From: JADLHS01 sp044225555
Lineage (GTDB): Bacteria > Verrucomicrobiota > Verrucomicrobiia > Limisphaerales > JADLHS01
DNA: 64,000 bases
NCBI GenBank assembly: GCA_044225555.1
Contig: JBGAIM010000024.1
Span: 1-64,000, forward strand
Reading direction: 5' to 3'
Made by a program: the position numbers and the translations under genes. Within the stretch, counting starts at the first letter, position 1; each line of letters begins with the position of its first letter. The notes under the pieces are model-generated. The model worked only from the letters and a program-made list of their open reading frames with translations, was not told the DNA's origin and did no database searches. Of this stretch, positions 6,307 to 15,110 are shown piece by piece.

Positions 6307-8619
6307 ATGAACGGAGCAGTAAGGAGTCGGGTGGGGGGGCAGCGTCAGCAGCGCCTGCGAATTCTGACCGGACCGTTTGTTCACTTTTGCATGAGCATCA
6401 GGTCCCCGCTGGCCGCTGGCCGGTTCAAAGCGGCAGCGGGCTGCCGCAGTCCAAGACGCTGTCGCGCAGAATCACGGTTCTTTGTTTTTCAGGGCGCCGA
6501 GCGCCTTCGTGTGCTTGCAGCCTTGCTGCTGACAATGCTAATTGGCATTGCCAGCGCAACCGAAGTCCGTCCCGAGCGCTGGCGGTGGTCGAATCCCTTG
6601 CCCCACGGCAATAACGTGCTCGACATGTTGGTGACGACGGATGTCGCAGTGCAGGTGGGCGACGGCGGGACGGTTTATGTGCAGCGCACGGACGAACGCT
6701 GGGCGCCGGCCGTGAGCGGCGTGACAAACTATCTGCGGAGCGTGGCGTTGATGGGCGAGCGGCTTATCGTGGCGGGCGAGAACGGCTGCATCCTGTGGTC
6801 CGACGACGGCAACTACTTTCAACGCGCGCAACTTTCGCCGAGCACAACCGATTGGTTTGAAGGCGTCACGGCTTCCGCCCAACGCGCCATCGCGGTCGGC
6901 GACAACGGTTCGATCTACAGCAGCACGAATGGCGTGGATTGGAGCAAGGTCACGTCCGACACCACGGAATGGCTGCGCGGCGTGGCCTTTGGCAACGGCG
7001 CGTATGTGGCCGTCGGTGAGAACGGCAAGATTCTGCGGAGCACGGGCGGCAATTCGTGGAATCCGGTTTCGAGTGGAACAACATCCCACCTCAACCGCGT
7101 GCGCTACGTGGGCGGCAACGGCACTGGCCAGTTTATTGCCGTCGGCAATGGCGGCGCCGCCTTGAGCAGCGCGACCGGTACGGCGCCGTGGACGGCGCTC
7201 GCCAGCGGCACGACGAATAATCTTTACGACGTGGCGACGAACGACACCGGCCTGTTGCTGGTCGGTGATCAGGAAGTGCGATTTCGCCCGGCGGGCGGTG
7301 CGACTTGGTCAAATTACCTTGGACTCGTGACCAACGCGCCGCCCGCATGGGTTTATCTCTCGGCCTACGGCATATCGAATTCGTGGCTGGTCGCGGGCCG
7401 GACTGGATTTTTGATTGAAGGCAGCCGCGCGAACGCCGCGGTTGATTACACGTGGCGGCCTTCACCCGATTCTTCCCACGCCTGGCTCTGGGACGTGACA
7501 GCGCAGAACGGTATCTACGTCGCCGTCGGCGACCTGGCAACCATACAAACCAGCCTCGACGGGCTTCTATGGGCCAGAGAAGTAGTGCCCGTTCCGCACA
7601 CGAACACCGTGCTGCTGGGCGTGGGAGGCAACACCAACTTGCTGCTCGCCGTGGGCAACGCCGGCACGGTGCTCATCAGCCGCGCCAGGTTGACCAATAT
7701 GGCGATCACCAATTACGTGGGAACGAACAGCATCGTGACCAACTCGACCTTCGAGACGCTCGGGTTGATCTGGACGAACGTGCCGGCATTCACGACGAAC
7801 ACGCTGCAGGGCGTGGCCGCAACGGAGAACTTGTTTGTCATCGCGGGCGAGTCCGGGAAGATCTTCACCAGCTCGGACGCGACAAACTGGACGGCGCGCG
7901 CCACGCCCACGGCGAACTTCCTCACCAGTGTCGCCATCGGAACGAATGCGTGCGTCGCGGTCGGGAGTCTGGGCACCGTGCTGCGCGCCGGACCCGCTGG
8001 CGCGAGTTGGACCGGCGTTCCGCTCGGGACAACGAACTGGCTGTATCGCGTGCGCTGGCTCGGCGGACAGTTCGTCGTTGTCGGCCAGAACGGTGCGATC
8101 TACACCAGCCCGGACGCGACCAACTGGACGGCGCGGAGCAGCGGCACAACCCGCTGGCTCACCGACGTTGCGCTGGTGGACGGACATTGGTTTGTCACGG
8201 GCTACCAAGGCGCGTTGCTCACCAGCACGAATCTCACAAACTGGACGCCGCTGCCGCTGCCCACCATCAAGTCCCTCTACGCCGCGGCGACGCAACGCGG
8301 GCAACTTGTGCTGGCCGGCATCGAGGGTGTGGTGTTGCGCAATCAGGTCACGCCGTTGCTCTCGCCGGTTGATTTCCTCGGTTACAACCGCAGTTCCGTG
8401 GTCAGTTCCAACGGCGATGGCAGCACGTACGAATTGTTCCTGTTCGGCGGCCAGCCGGACCAATTCTTCCAGTTCCAATCTTCGACCAACCTGACCCTCT
8501 GGCAGACCAACGCCGCCCTCGAACTTTTTGACCCCAGCGGCATGATTTACCTCCTGCGCACGCGCGATCTCACCAACACGCCGCCGTTCGAGTTCTATCG
8601 CACGCGGTTGTTGCCGTAG
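6307..8619 (+). CDS. Secreted beta-propeller protein (BNR/Ycf48-like repeats)
   Basis: About 770 residues. After an N-terminal extension comes an export signal (LRVLAALLLTMLIGIASA). At least eight repeats of about 40-50 residues follow, with the pattern 'hhhGxxGxIhxSxDGxxW' (VGDNGSIYSSTNGVDW; VGENGKILRSTGGNSW; VGQNGAIYTSPDATNW), typical of BNR/Ycf48-like propellers. The C-terminus (FEFYRTRLLP) resembles the FYRLR-type endings of secreted verrucomicrobial proteins. Probably surface or secreted; ligand unknown. Start uncertain: ATG 6307 (GAGG upstream), GTG 6289 (GGAG upstream) and ATG 6391 are all in frame, and a dispersed repeat lies between 6430 and 6460, so the N-terminal 70 residues may not be translated. 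Confidence 0.8.
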   Translation: MNGAVRSRVGGQRQQRLRILTGPFVHFCMSIRSPLAAGRFKAAAGCRSPRRCRAESRFFVFQGAERLRVLAALLLTMLIGIASATEVRPERWRWSNPLPHGNNVLDMLVTTDVAVQVGDGGTVYVQRTDERWAPAVSGVTNYLRSVALMGERLIVAGENGCILWSDDGNYFQRAQLSPSTTDWFEGVTASAQRAIAVGDNGSIYSSTNGVDWSKVTSDTTEWLRGVAFGNGAYVAVGENGKILRSTGGNSWNPVSSGTTSHLNRVRYVGGNGTGQFIAVGNGGAALSSATGTAPWTALASGTTNNLYDVATNDTGLLLVGDQEVRFRPAGGATWSNYLGLVTNAPPAWVYLSAYGISNSWLVAGRTGFLIEGSRANAAVDYTWRPSPDSSHAWLWDVTAQNGIYVAVGDLATIQTSLDGLLWAREVVPVPHTNTVLLGVGGNTNLLLAVGNAGTVLISRARLTNMAITNYVGTNSIVTNSTFETLGLIWTNVPAFTTNTLQGVAATENLFVIAGESGKIFTSSDATNWTARATPTANFLTSVAIGTNACVAVGSLGTVLRAGPAGASWTGVPLGTTNWLYRVRWLGGQFVVVGQNGAIYTSPDATNWTARSSGTTRWLTDVALVDGHWFVTGYQGALLTSTNLTNWTPLPLPTIKSLYAAATQRGQLVLAGIEGVVLRNQVTPLLSPVDFLGYNRSSVVSSNGDGSTYELFLFGGQPDQFFQFQSSTNLTLWQTNAALELFDPSGMIYLLRTRDLTNTPPFEFYRTRLLP
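6430..6460. repeat. Dispersed palindromic repeat, family B, copy 2
   Basis: Palindrome GCGGCAGC-GG-GCTGCCGC followed directly by AGTCCAAGACGCT. Copy 1 is at 2912-2943. Confidence 0.55.
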
Positions 8620-8755
8620 AAATCGCTTGTTGTCTTCCCCAGCTTCGGGACAAGCTGGAGGCCACCAAGACAAGTCGCAGAATGCCAATCCTAAGCGGGC
8701 ATTTGGTTTGTGACTTATTTTCGGCAGGCGGCTCGGTATTGGCAGTGATTGAATT

Positions 8756-8986
8756 ATGAAAATGCACATGATCATCCGCCGGTTCGCCGGTTTGTTTGTC
8801 CTCCTCAGCCTCGTGCTCGCGCACTATCACAGCCAATACTGGCTTTGGTTCACCGCATTTGTTGGCTTCAACCTGCTGCAATCGTCCTTTACGAACTTCT
8901 GCCCGCTCGAAATCATGCTCAAGAAGGCAGGCATCGGCAAAGACGCCGGCAGTTGTTGCGAAGCCAAACAACAACCATCCGCCTGA
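8756..8986 (+). CDS. DUF2892 / YgaP-type small membrane protein
   Basis: 76 residues with two membrane helices (FAGLFVLLSLVLAHY and YWLWFTAFVGFNLLQSSF) and the family signature NLLQSSFTNFCPLEIMLKKAG, as in the inner-membrane domain of YgaP-like proteins. A second cysteine pair (SCCEA) near the C-terminus may bind metal or take part in thiol chemistry. It lies 33 bp upstream of the RND adaptor on the same strand, so co-transcription with the pump is likely. In other bacteria DUF2892 genes often sit beside efflux or sulfur/metal genes. Confidence 0.85.
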   Translation: MKMHMIIRRFAGLFVLLSLVLAHYHSQYWLWFTAFVGFNLLQSSFTNFCPLEIMLKKAGIGKDAGSCCEAKQQPSA

Positions 8987-9019
8987 GGGCGTCCGGTCAG
9001 GCGGGCCAAATAGGGAATC

Positions 9020-10039
9020 ATGAAAGGCAGAATCCTCATCGCCGTTGGGCTGGCAGTCGCGCTGACCGGTTGCGGCCGCAAGTCTGAGCACTCCCAAGCA
9101 CCGGTACTGCCGACCGCTACGGTGCGAGCGGAAGTCGTGCAGAGCAAAACGCGCGTGGCCACCGAAGAAGTCGTGGGCACCGTCCGTGCAAAATTGCGCT
9201 CCGTGATTGAAGCCAAGGTCAGCGGGCGTATCGAGCAGTTGCTCGTCGTGCCGGGCCAGCAGGTCAAGGCCGGTGAACTGCTCGTGGTGATTGATGCGCG
9301 CGAAGTGCAGGCGCGTTACGATCAGGCCGTGGCCTTGAGACAACAGGCCGAGGCGGACCTCAAACGACTGACCACCTTGTTCGAGCAGAAGATTCTTTCC
9401 CAAGCGGAATTCGACAACGCGCAGGCTCGCGCTCGTGTGGCCATTGCTGGAGTGGCCGAAGCGGAAACGATGCTCGGCTATACCAAGGTCACCGCACCGT
9501 TCGCCGGTGTCATCACGCGCAAGCACGCCGACGTGGGGGATCTCGCCACTCCGGGCAAGCCGCTCCTCGAAATGGAAGATTCCACCGCGCTTCGCCTCGA
9601 AGCGGATGTGCCGGAAGCTGTCGTCGGCAAACTCACGCTGGGCGACAAGCTTCCGGTCCGCATTTCCGTGGTCGGGAAGGAACTGGAGGGTGTCGTCAGC
9701 GAAATCGCACCGGCGGCAGACCCCAACAGCCGGACGTTTCTCGTGAAGCTCGATCTCCCAAGCACTGCTGGTCTCCGCGCCGGACAGTTTGGCCGGGTCG
9801 CAATGCCGGTGGGCGAAACTACTGCGCTGCGCGTGCCGGTCGCCGCGGTTGTTCAACGCGGGCAGATGGAAATTGTTTTCATTGTCGTCGATGGCAAGGC
9901 CCAACTTCGACTGGTGAAAACCGGCAAACGCATCGGGGGTGAAGTCGAGTTGGTTTCTGGTGTGAGCGCGGGCGAGAAAATCGTCACCCAAAATGCAGCG
10001 AGTTTGATGGATGGCCAACCGTTGACCGTCACGCCATGA
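9020..10039 (+). CDS. RND efflux periplasmic adaptor (membrane fusion protein)
   Basis: 339 residues. Lipoprotein signal (MKGRILIAVGLAVALTGCG, lipobox LTGC), then a biotinyl-lipoyl half (VIEAKVSGRIEQLLVVPGQQVKAGELLVVID), an alpha-hairpin of about 60 residues, the second lipoyl half (YTKVTAPFAGVITRKHADVGD) and beta-barrel/membrane-proximal domains. This is the HlyD/AcrA family that bridges pump and outer-membrane channel. The stop overlaps the start of the pump gene (ATGA). No outer-membrane factor gene lies next to it. Substrate not predictable. Confidence 0.95.
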   Translation: MKGRILIAVGLAVALTGCGRKSEHSQAPVLPTATVRAEVVQSKTRVATEEVVGTVRAKLRSVIEAKVSGRIEQLLVVPGQQVKAGELLVVIDAREVQARYDQAVALRQQAEADLKRLTTLFEQKILSQAEFDNAQARARVAIAGVAEAETMLGYTKVTAPFAGVITRKHADVGDLATPGKPLLEMEDSTALRLEADVPEAVVGKLTLGDKLPVRISVVGKELEGVVSEIAPAADPNSRTFLVKLDLPSTAGLRAGQFGRVAMPVGETTALRVPVAAVVQRGQMEIVFIVVDGKAQLRLVKTGKRIGGEVELVSGVSAGEKIVTQNAASLMDGQPLTVTP

Positions 10040-13000
10040 AAGCTGAGTCGGGGAAACCCATGGTTGATTCGCTCGGGCTGGCTGGCAAAGTCGCCCGCAG
10101 TTTCATTGATTCAAAACTCACGCCACTCATCGTCATCGCGTCCATCCTGCTGGGCGCGTTTGCAGTGGTGATGTTACCTCGGGAAGAGGAGCCGCAGATC
10201 AAAGTTCCGATGGTGGACGTGATGGTGGCGATGCCCGGCTTCAGTGCCAAGGAAGTCGAGGAGCGCGCCACGCGTCCGATGGAAAAGTTGCTCTGGGAAA
10301 TTCCCGGCGTCGAATACATCTACTCCACGTCGCAGCCGGGCGAGAGTCTGGTCATCGTGCGTTTCAAGGTCGGCGAAGACATGGAACGCAGCATCGTCAA
10401 ACTGAACCAGAAACTGCAACAGAACTTCGACCGCATCCCGCACGGCGTTTCCAGCCCGCTGGTCAAGGCCAAGTCCATTGACGATGTGCCGATTCTCGCG
10501 CTCACGTTTCACAGCGCGCGCTACGATCATCTCACGCTGCGCCGGCTCGTCGCGCAGGTGGATGACGCGGTGAAACAAGTTCCCCTCGTGGCGGAAACTA
10601 CGATCATCGGCGGTGCGCACCGGCAGGTTCGCGTGCTGCTCGACCCCGCGAAACTCGCGTCGCGCAATTTGTCACCGGCGGGACTTATTCCGATGTTGCA
10701 GCAGGCGAACAAACAATTTGCCGCCGGCGGATTGACCAGTGAAAACAAGGAAGTGGTCATCGAGACCGGCGCGTTTTTGCAAAACGCCGAGGACGTCGGC
10801 AACGTGGTCGTGGGAGTGTTTGGCGGGAAACCGGTTTACCTGCGCGAGGTGGCCGAGATCAAGGATGGCGCGGAAGAGCCAAGCCAGTATGTGTTGTTCG
10901 GCGCCGGTGCGGCGCACGTTTCGGCGACGCAGGGCGGAGAAGAACCCGCCGTCACGCTCTCCATCGCCAAGCGGCCCGGGGCAAATGCCATCGCGGTGGC
11001 CCATGAAGTCCTGCGCAAGGTCGAGACGCTCAAGGGCCGGGAGATTCCGGCGGACGTCTCGGTTTCCATCACCCGGCACTACGGCGAGACGGCGGCGGAA
11101 AAATCCAACGAGTTGCTGTTGCACATGGCGATTGCCGTGTTGGGCGTATCGGTGCTGATCTGGCTTACGCTCGGCTGGCGGGAGTCGTTCATCGTGGGTG
11201 TGGCCATTCCCGCCACACTCGCCCTCACGTTGCTGGTGTTTTATCTCTACGGTTTCACGCTCAACCGCATTACGTTGTTCGCGCTGATCTTCAGCATCGG
11301 CATTCTCGTGGACGACGCAATTGTCGTGGTCGAGAACATTGTTCGCCACTTTCATCTGCCATTCAACAAAGGGCGCAAGTGGAGTGACATTGCCGTCGAA
11401 GCCGTGGGGGAGGTGGGTAATCCTACCATCCTAGCGACGTTTGCCGTCATCGCGGCCGTGTTGCCGATGGCTTTCGTCGGCGGACTCATGGGGCCATACA
11501 TGCGCCCGATTCCAATTGGTTCGAGCGCGGCGATGTTCTGGTCGCTGCTCATCGCCTTCATCGTCACGCCGTGGGCGAGCATTCGCATATTGCGTTGGGG
11601 GCGGAAGTATTCCTGCCTCACCGAAGGCGCGGCGTGTGTAGTGGAGGGTGAGAAGTCGCACCTGCATTCCGAACATCCCGAGGATTTTTTCACGAAGCTC
11701 TATCGCCGGGTGATGAACCCACTGATTCATAATGCGAAATGGCGGTGGGTGTTTCTCGCGAGCATCGTGGGTCTGCTGCTCGCCGCGATGGCGCTCGTCG
11801 GCATTGGCTGGGTGAAGGTGAAGATGTTGCCGTTCGACAACAAGAGCGAGTTCCAGATCATTCTCAACATGCCCGAAGGCAGCGCGCTCGAACGCACCGC
11901 CCAGGCCGCCCGCGAAATCGCCGCCGCCGTGCGCATCGAGCCGGAGGTGACGGATTACCAGATTTACGCGGGCGTGGCGTCGCCATTCAATTTCAACGGA
12001 CTCGTGCGGCATTACTTCATGCGGCGCGGCGCGAATGTGGCGGACATCCAGGTGAATCTCGTGCCCAAGGGCGAGCGCAAGGCGCAGAGCCACGACATCG
12101 CCAAACGCGTCCGCCCGCGCGTCGCGGAGATCGCGAAGAAATTCGGCGCGCGTGTGGCTGTGGCGGAGGTGCCGCCCGGGCCGCCAGTGTTGCAGACACT
12201 CGTGGCGGAAATCTACGGGCCGAACGAAGCGGCGCGACACGCACTGGCTCGGCAGGTTATCAATATTTTCACCAACACGCCCGGCGTTGTGGACGCCGAC
12301 TGGTACATCGAAGCCGATCAGCCGAAGACCCGTTTCGTGATTGATAAGGAGAAGGCCGCGCTCCACGGCGTCAGCGCGGAAACGATCTCGCAGACGCTGG
12401 CCATTGCCGTTGGCGGACAATCGGTGGATTTGCTGCACGTGCCACGAGAGAAGGAGGACGTGAACATCGTTCTGCAACTGCCGCTCGCCAGTCGCACGAG
12501 TCCTGAGGAGTTGCTCGCGCTGCGCGTGCGTTCCGGGGATGCCAACGCACTACCCGAGCCTGGCTCGACCACCGGCGTGCCACCGTTAATTCCGTTGCGC
12601 GAACTGGTCACGATTGAACGCACCACCACCGACAAGAGTATTTATCACAAGAATCTCATGCCCGTCACCTACGTGATTGGAGATGTGGCCGGTGTCGTGG
12701 AAAGCCCGGTGTATGCGATCCAGGCGATGAACAAGGCACTCGCCAAACTCGACACGAAGGATTTCGGCGGCAGCGGCGCGCAGTTGAAAATCTACAACGC
12801 CGTGCAGCCGTTCACCGACCACGCTCCGGCAATCAAATGGGATGGCGAGTGGCATATCACGATCGAGGTGTTTCGTGACCTCGGCACGGCTTTCGCAGCG
12901 TGTCTGGTGCTAATCTATGTACTGATGGTGGGGTGGTTCCGCTCGTTCATGACGCCGATGATTGTGATGATGGCGATTCCGTTTTCACTCGTTGGCATAA

Positions 13001-13347
13001 TGCCAGCGCACGGCGCGATGGGCGCGTTCTTTACGGCGACGTCAATGATCGGCTTCATGGCGGGTGCCGGCATCGTGGTGCGCAATTCGATCATCCTCGT
13101 GGATTTCATCGAACAGCGATTGCGCGAAGGTATGCCGCTGGCTGAGGCCGTCGTGGATGCGGGAGCGGTGCGCTTCCGCCCGATGTTGCTGACGGCCATG
13201 GCCGTGGTGGTGGGGGCAAGTGTGATTCTGGCGGATCCGATCTTCCAAGGGCTCGCCATTTCGCTCATGGCCGGCGAGGTCGCGTCCTTGCTCATCAGCC
13301 GCATGGCAGTACCGGTGCTTTATTACATGGCTTACAGCCGCAAGTAA
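10036..13347 (+). CDS. RND efflux pump, inner-membrane permease
   Basis: 1,103 residues, the usual AcrB/HAE1 size. An N-terminal helix (LTPLIVIASILLGAFAVVML) is followed by two large periplasmic loops and twelve predicted membrane helices. The proton-relay signature in helix 4 is present (FSIGILVDDAIVVVENI, with the Asp pair). A central cytoplasmic insertion near residues 530-560 carries Cys and His residues (SCLTEGAACVVEGEKSHLHSE), unusual for the family. Translationally coupled to the adaptor. It should export small toxic molecules by proton antiport, but the substrate cannot be assigned. Confidence 0.95.
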   Translation: MKAESGKPMVDSLGLAGKVARSFIDSKLTPLIVIASILLGAFAVVMLPREEEPQIKVPMVDVMVAMPGFSAKEVEERATRPMEKLLWEIPGVEYIYSTSQPGESLVIVRFKVGEDMERSIVKLNQKLQQNFDRIPHGVSSPLVKAKSIDDVPILALTFHSARYDHLTLRRLVAQVDDAVKQVPLVAETTIIGGAHRQVRVLLDPAKLASRNLSPAGLIPMLQQANKQFAAGGLTSENKEVVIETGAFLQNAEDVGNVVVGVFGGKPVYLREVAEIKDGAEEPSQYVLFGAGAAHVSATQGGEEPAVTLSIAKRPGANAIAVAHEVLRKVETLKGREIPADVSVSITRHYGETAAEKSNELLLHMAIAVLGVSVLIWLTLGWRESFIVGVAIPATLALTLLVFYLYGFTLNRITLFALIFSIGILVDDAIVVVENIVRHFHLPFNKGRKWSDIAVEAVGEVGNPTILATFAVIAAVLPMAFVGGLMGPYMRPIPIGSSAAMFWSLLIAFIVTPWASIRILRWGRKYSCLTEGAACVVEGEKSHLHSEHPEDFFTKLYRRVMNPLIHNAKWRWVFLASIVGLLLAAMALVGIGWVKVKMLPFDNKSEFQIILNMPEGSALERTAQAAREIAAAVRIEPEVTDYQIYAGVASPFNFNGLVRHYFMRRGANVADIQVNLVPKGERKAQSHDIAKRVRPRVAEIAKKFGARVAVAEVPPGPPVLQTLVAEIYGPNEAARHALARQVINIFTNTPGVVDADWYIEADQPKTRFVIDKEKAALHGVSAETISQTLAIAVGGQSVDLLHVPREKEDVNIVLQLPLASRTSPEELLALRVRSGDANALPEPGSTTGVPPLIPLRELVTIERTTTDKSIYHKNLMPVTYVIGDVAGVVESPVYAIQAMNKALAKLDTKDFGGSGAQLKIYNAVQPFTDHAPAIKWDGEWHITIEVFRDLGTAFAACLVLIYVLMVGWFRSFMTPMIVMMAIPFSLVGIMPAHGAMGAFFTATSMIGFMAGAGIVVRNSIILVDFIEQRLREGMPLAEAVVDAGAVRFRPMLLTAMAVVVGASVILADPIFQGLAISLMAGEVASLLISRMAVPVLYYMAYSRK

Positions 13348-13430
13348 TCGTGGCGGGCGTCGGTGCCGCGCGCGATTCTCCCCAGCAAAATCATTTGCAT
13401 CTGGCCGCCTACTCCGGCTAACTCCCGCCC

Positions 13431-15110
13431 GTGACTTTTCTCCCCATCGTCGAACGGGAATTGCGTCTGGCGGCGCGGCGACGCGGCACGTACTGGCTGC
13501 GGGTTGTGGCGGCGTTGGTGGGATTGGTTATTGGCAGTGGAATGCTGTTGCTCACCTTGGTGCCCTTCGGCGGGCAACCGCAGATGGGCGGAGCGATGTT
13601 TGGCACGTTGACGTGGCTTAGTTTGGCCGCGGCATTGAGTGCGGGGTTGTTCTTCACGTCCGATTGTTTGAGCGAAGAAAAGCGCGAGGGCACGCTGGGC
13701 TTTTTGTTCCTGACCGATCTGCGGGGCTACGACGTGGTGCTGGGCAAGCTGATGGTCACGTCGTTGCGTTGCGTGTTTGCGCTGCTGGCCGTTTTCCCGG
13801 TGCTGGCGACGACATTGTTGATGGGCGGGGTGGAGGTGGGGCAGTTTTGGCGGACCATCCTGGCACTGGGCAATGCGTTGTTCTTCTCGTTGTCCGTGGG
13901 GTTGTTTGTGTCCGCGATCAGCCGGCATTCACAGAAGGCGCTCGCGGGAACTGTGCTCATCCTGATTCTGGCCATCGGCGTGGGGCCGTGCCTGGACGGT
14001 TTGATGGCGCTGACGGGCGGTTCGTCGCGCCCGTTGTTGAGTCTGGCCAGTCCAGCGTACGCGTTTCTGAAGGCGAATTATTTCGGTGCGTTCTGGCCCG
14101 CGTTCCTGGTGAGTCAAGGAGTTGCGTGGACGTTATTGGCGCTGGCGTGTGTGTTGCTCCCGCGAACGTGGCAGGAAAGGCCGGAACGCACCTCGGCGAA
14201 GGTACTCAATCGGAGTTACACTTGGAGATACGGGGGAGTCGAACGACGGGCGGCGCTCCGGGAAGAATTGTTGGGCATCAATCCAGTGATGTGGCTGGCG
14301 GCGAGGGAACGGGGACAGGCTTTCTGGCTCTGGGTGGTGGCTCTGATGATGCTAAGTTTCTTTTTCGCCCTCGTCTTCACAGATGCGTCGGGCGGCTGGT
14401 GGCAGGGCTGGAGCATGGTCAACAGCGGCCTTTGGTACATCCTCTATCTCTGGGCGGCGGCGAAAGCCTGTCATTTTTTTGCGGAAGCGCGGCGCAATGG
14501 AATGATCGAACTGTTGCTGGCGGCGCCGTTGACTTCACCGCAAACCGTGCAAGGTCCGTGGCGGGCGCTGGTGCGCATGTTTGCCGTGCCGGTGTTGCTG
14601 TTGCTCGGAATGCAATTTGCGGCCAGCCTAATTACTCTTGGCGCAGGTGGGGGGATCTACACGCTAGGTGTTGAAACAGCCTGGTGGCAGGTCATCGGCT
14701 TGGCGGCCATCGGTGTTGGCCGCACGCTGGCCACCCTCGTGGCTCTTGGTTGGTTCGGGCTCTGGATGGGGTTGGTCTCAAGAAGTACCCTCACGGCCAC
14801 GCTCAAGACCATTGTATTTGTCCAAGTGTTGCCGTGGTTTGCAATAATCCTGATCACCGGGGTGGTGGTGCCGGTGGTGCTGTTTTCAGGCGCATGGTCC
14901 AACGGTGGCACGCCCTCGCAAACGTTCGTGAATTCCTGGTTGCCGCTCTTGTTCGCGGGGCTGCCGGCCGGTCTGGCACTGGCCAAGGACGCATTCTTCT
15001 GGACAATGGCGCGGCGTAAACTTTTGCGTAATTTCCGTGATCTCGCGGTGCGCGCAGTTGTTCCCATTCGCCTTGTGGTCGCACCACCCGTGATTCCAAC
15101 CAAGCCATGA
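13431..15110 (+). CDS. ABC-2 type permease, paralogue 1
   Basis: 559 residues, GTG start. The N-terminus TFLPIVERELRLAARRRGTY is nearly repeated in the next two genes. Two sets of about six membrane helices surround the signature LSEEKREGTLGFLFLTDLRGYDVVLGK, typical of the ABC-2/Gld-type export permease family. It is one of three tandem paralogues. No ATP-binding subunit is encoded nearby, so the ATPase must come from elsewhere. The stop overlaps the next gene (ATGA). A role in exporting a surface molecule is inferred only from family. Confidence 0.88.
   Translation: MTFLPIVERELRLAARRRGTYWLRVVAALVGLVIGSGMLLLTLVPFGGQPQMGGAMFGTLTWLSLAAALSAGLFFTSDCLSEEKREGTLGFLFLTDLRGYDVVLGKLMVTSLRCVFALLAVFPVLATTLLMGGVEVGQFWRTILALGNALFFSLSVGLFVSAISRHSQKALAGTVLILILAIGVGPCLDGLMALTGGSSRPLLSLASPAYAFLKANYFGAFWPAFLVSQGVAWTLLALACVLLPRTWQERPERTSAKVLNRSYTWRYGGVERRAALREELLGINPVMWLAARERGQAFWLWVVALMMLSFFFALVFTDASGGWWQGWSMVNSGLWYILYLWAAAKACHFFAEARRNGMIELLLAAPLTSPQTVQGPWRALVRMFAVPVLLLLGMQFAASLITLGAGGGIYTLGVETAWWQVIGLAAIGVGRTLATLVALGWFGLWMGLVSRSTLTATLKTIVFVQVLPWFAIILITGVVVPVVLFSGAWSNGGTPSQTFVNSWLPLLFAGLPAGLALAKDAFFWTMARRKLLRNFRDLAVRAVVPIRLVVAPPVIPTKP

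Noticed and set aside
6700..8300. Repeats in the propeller gene as a CRISPR or tandem DNA repeat
   Set aside because: The repetition is at protein level (BNR-type blades) with divergent DNA.
8629..8676. Hairpin CCAGCTT-N6-AAGCTGG after the propeller gene as a terminator
   Set aside because: The stem is sound but there is no T-run; it may be another dispersed repeat, so it was not called.
8570..10018. 482-codon minus-strand open frame
   Set aside because: Antisense to the RND adaptor and DUF2892 genes; composition is that of a shadow frame in GC-rich DNA, with no domain or export signal.
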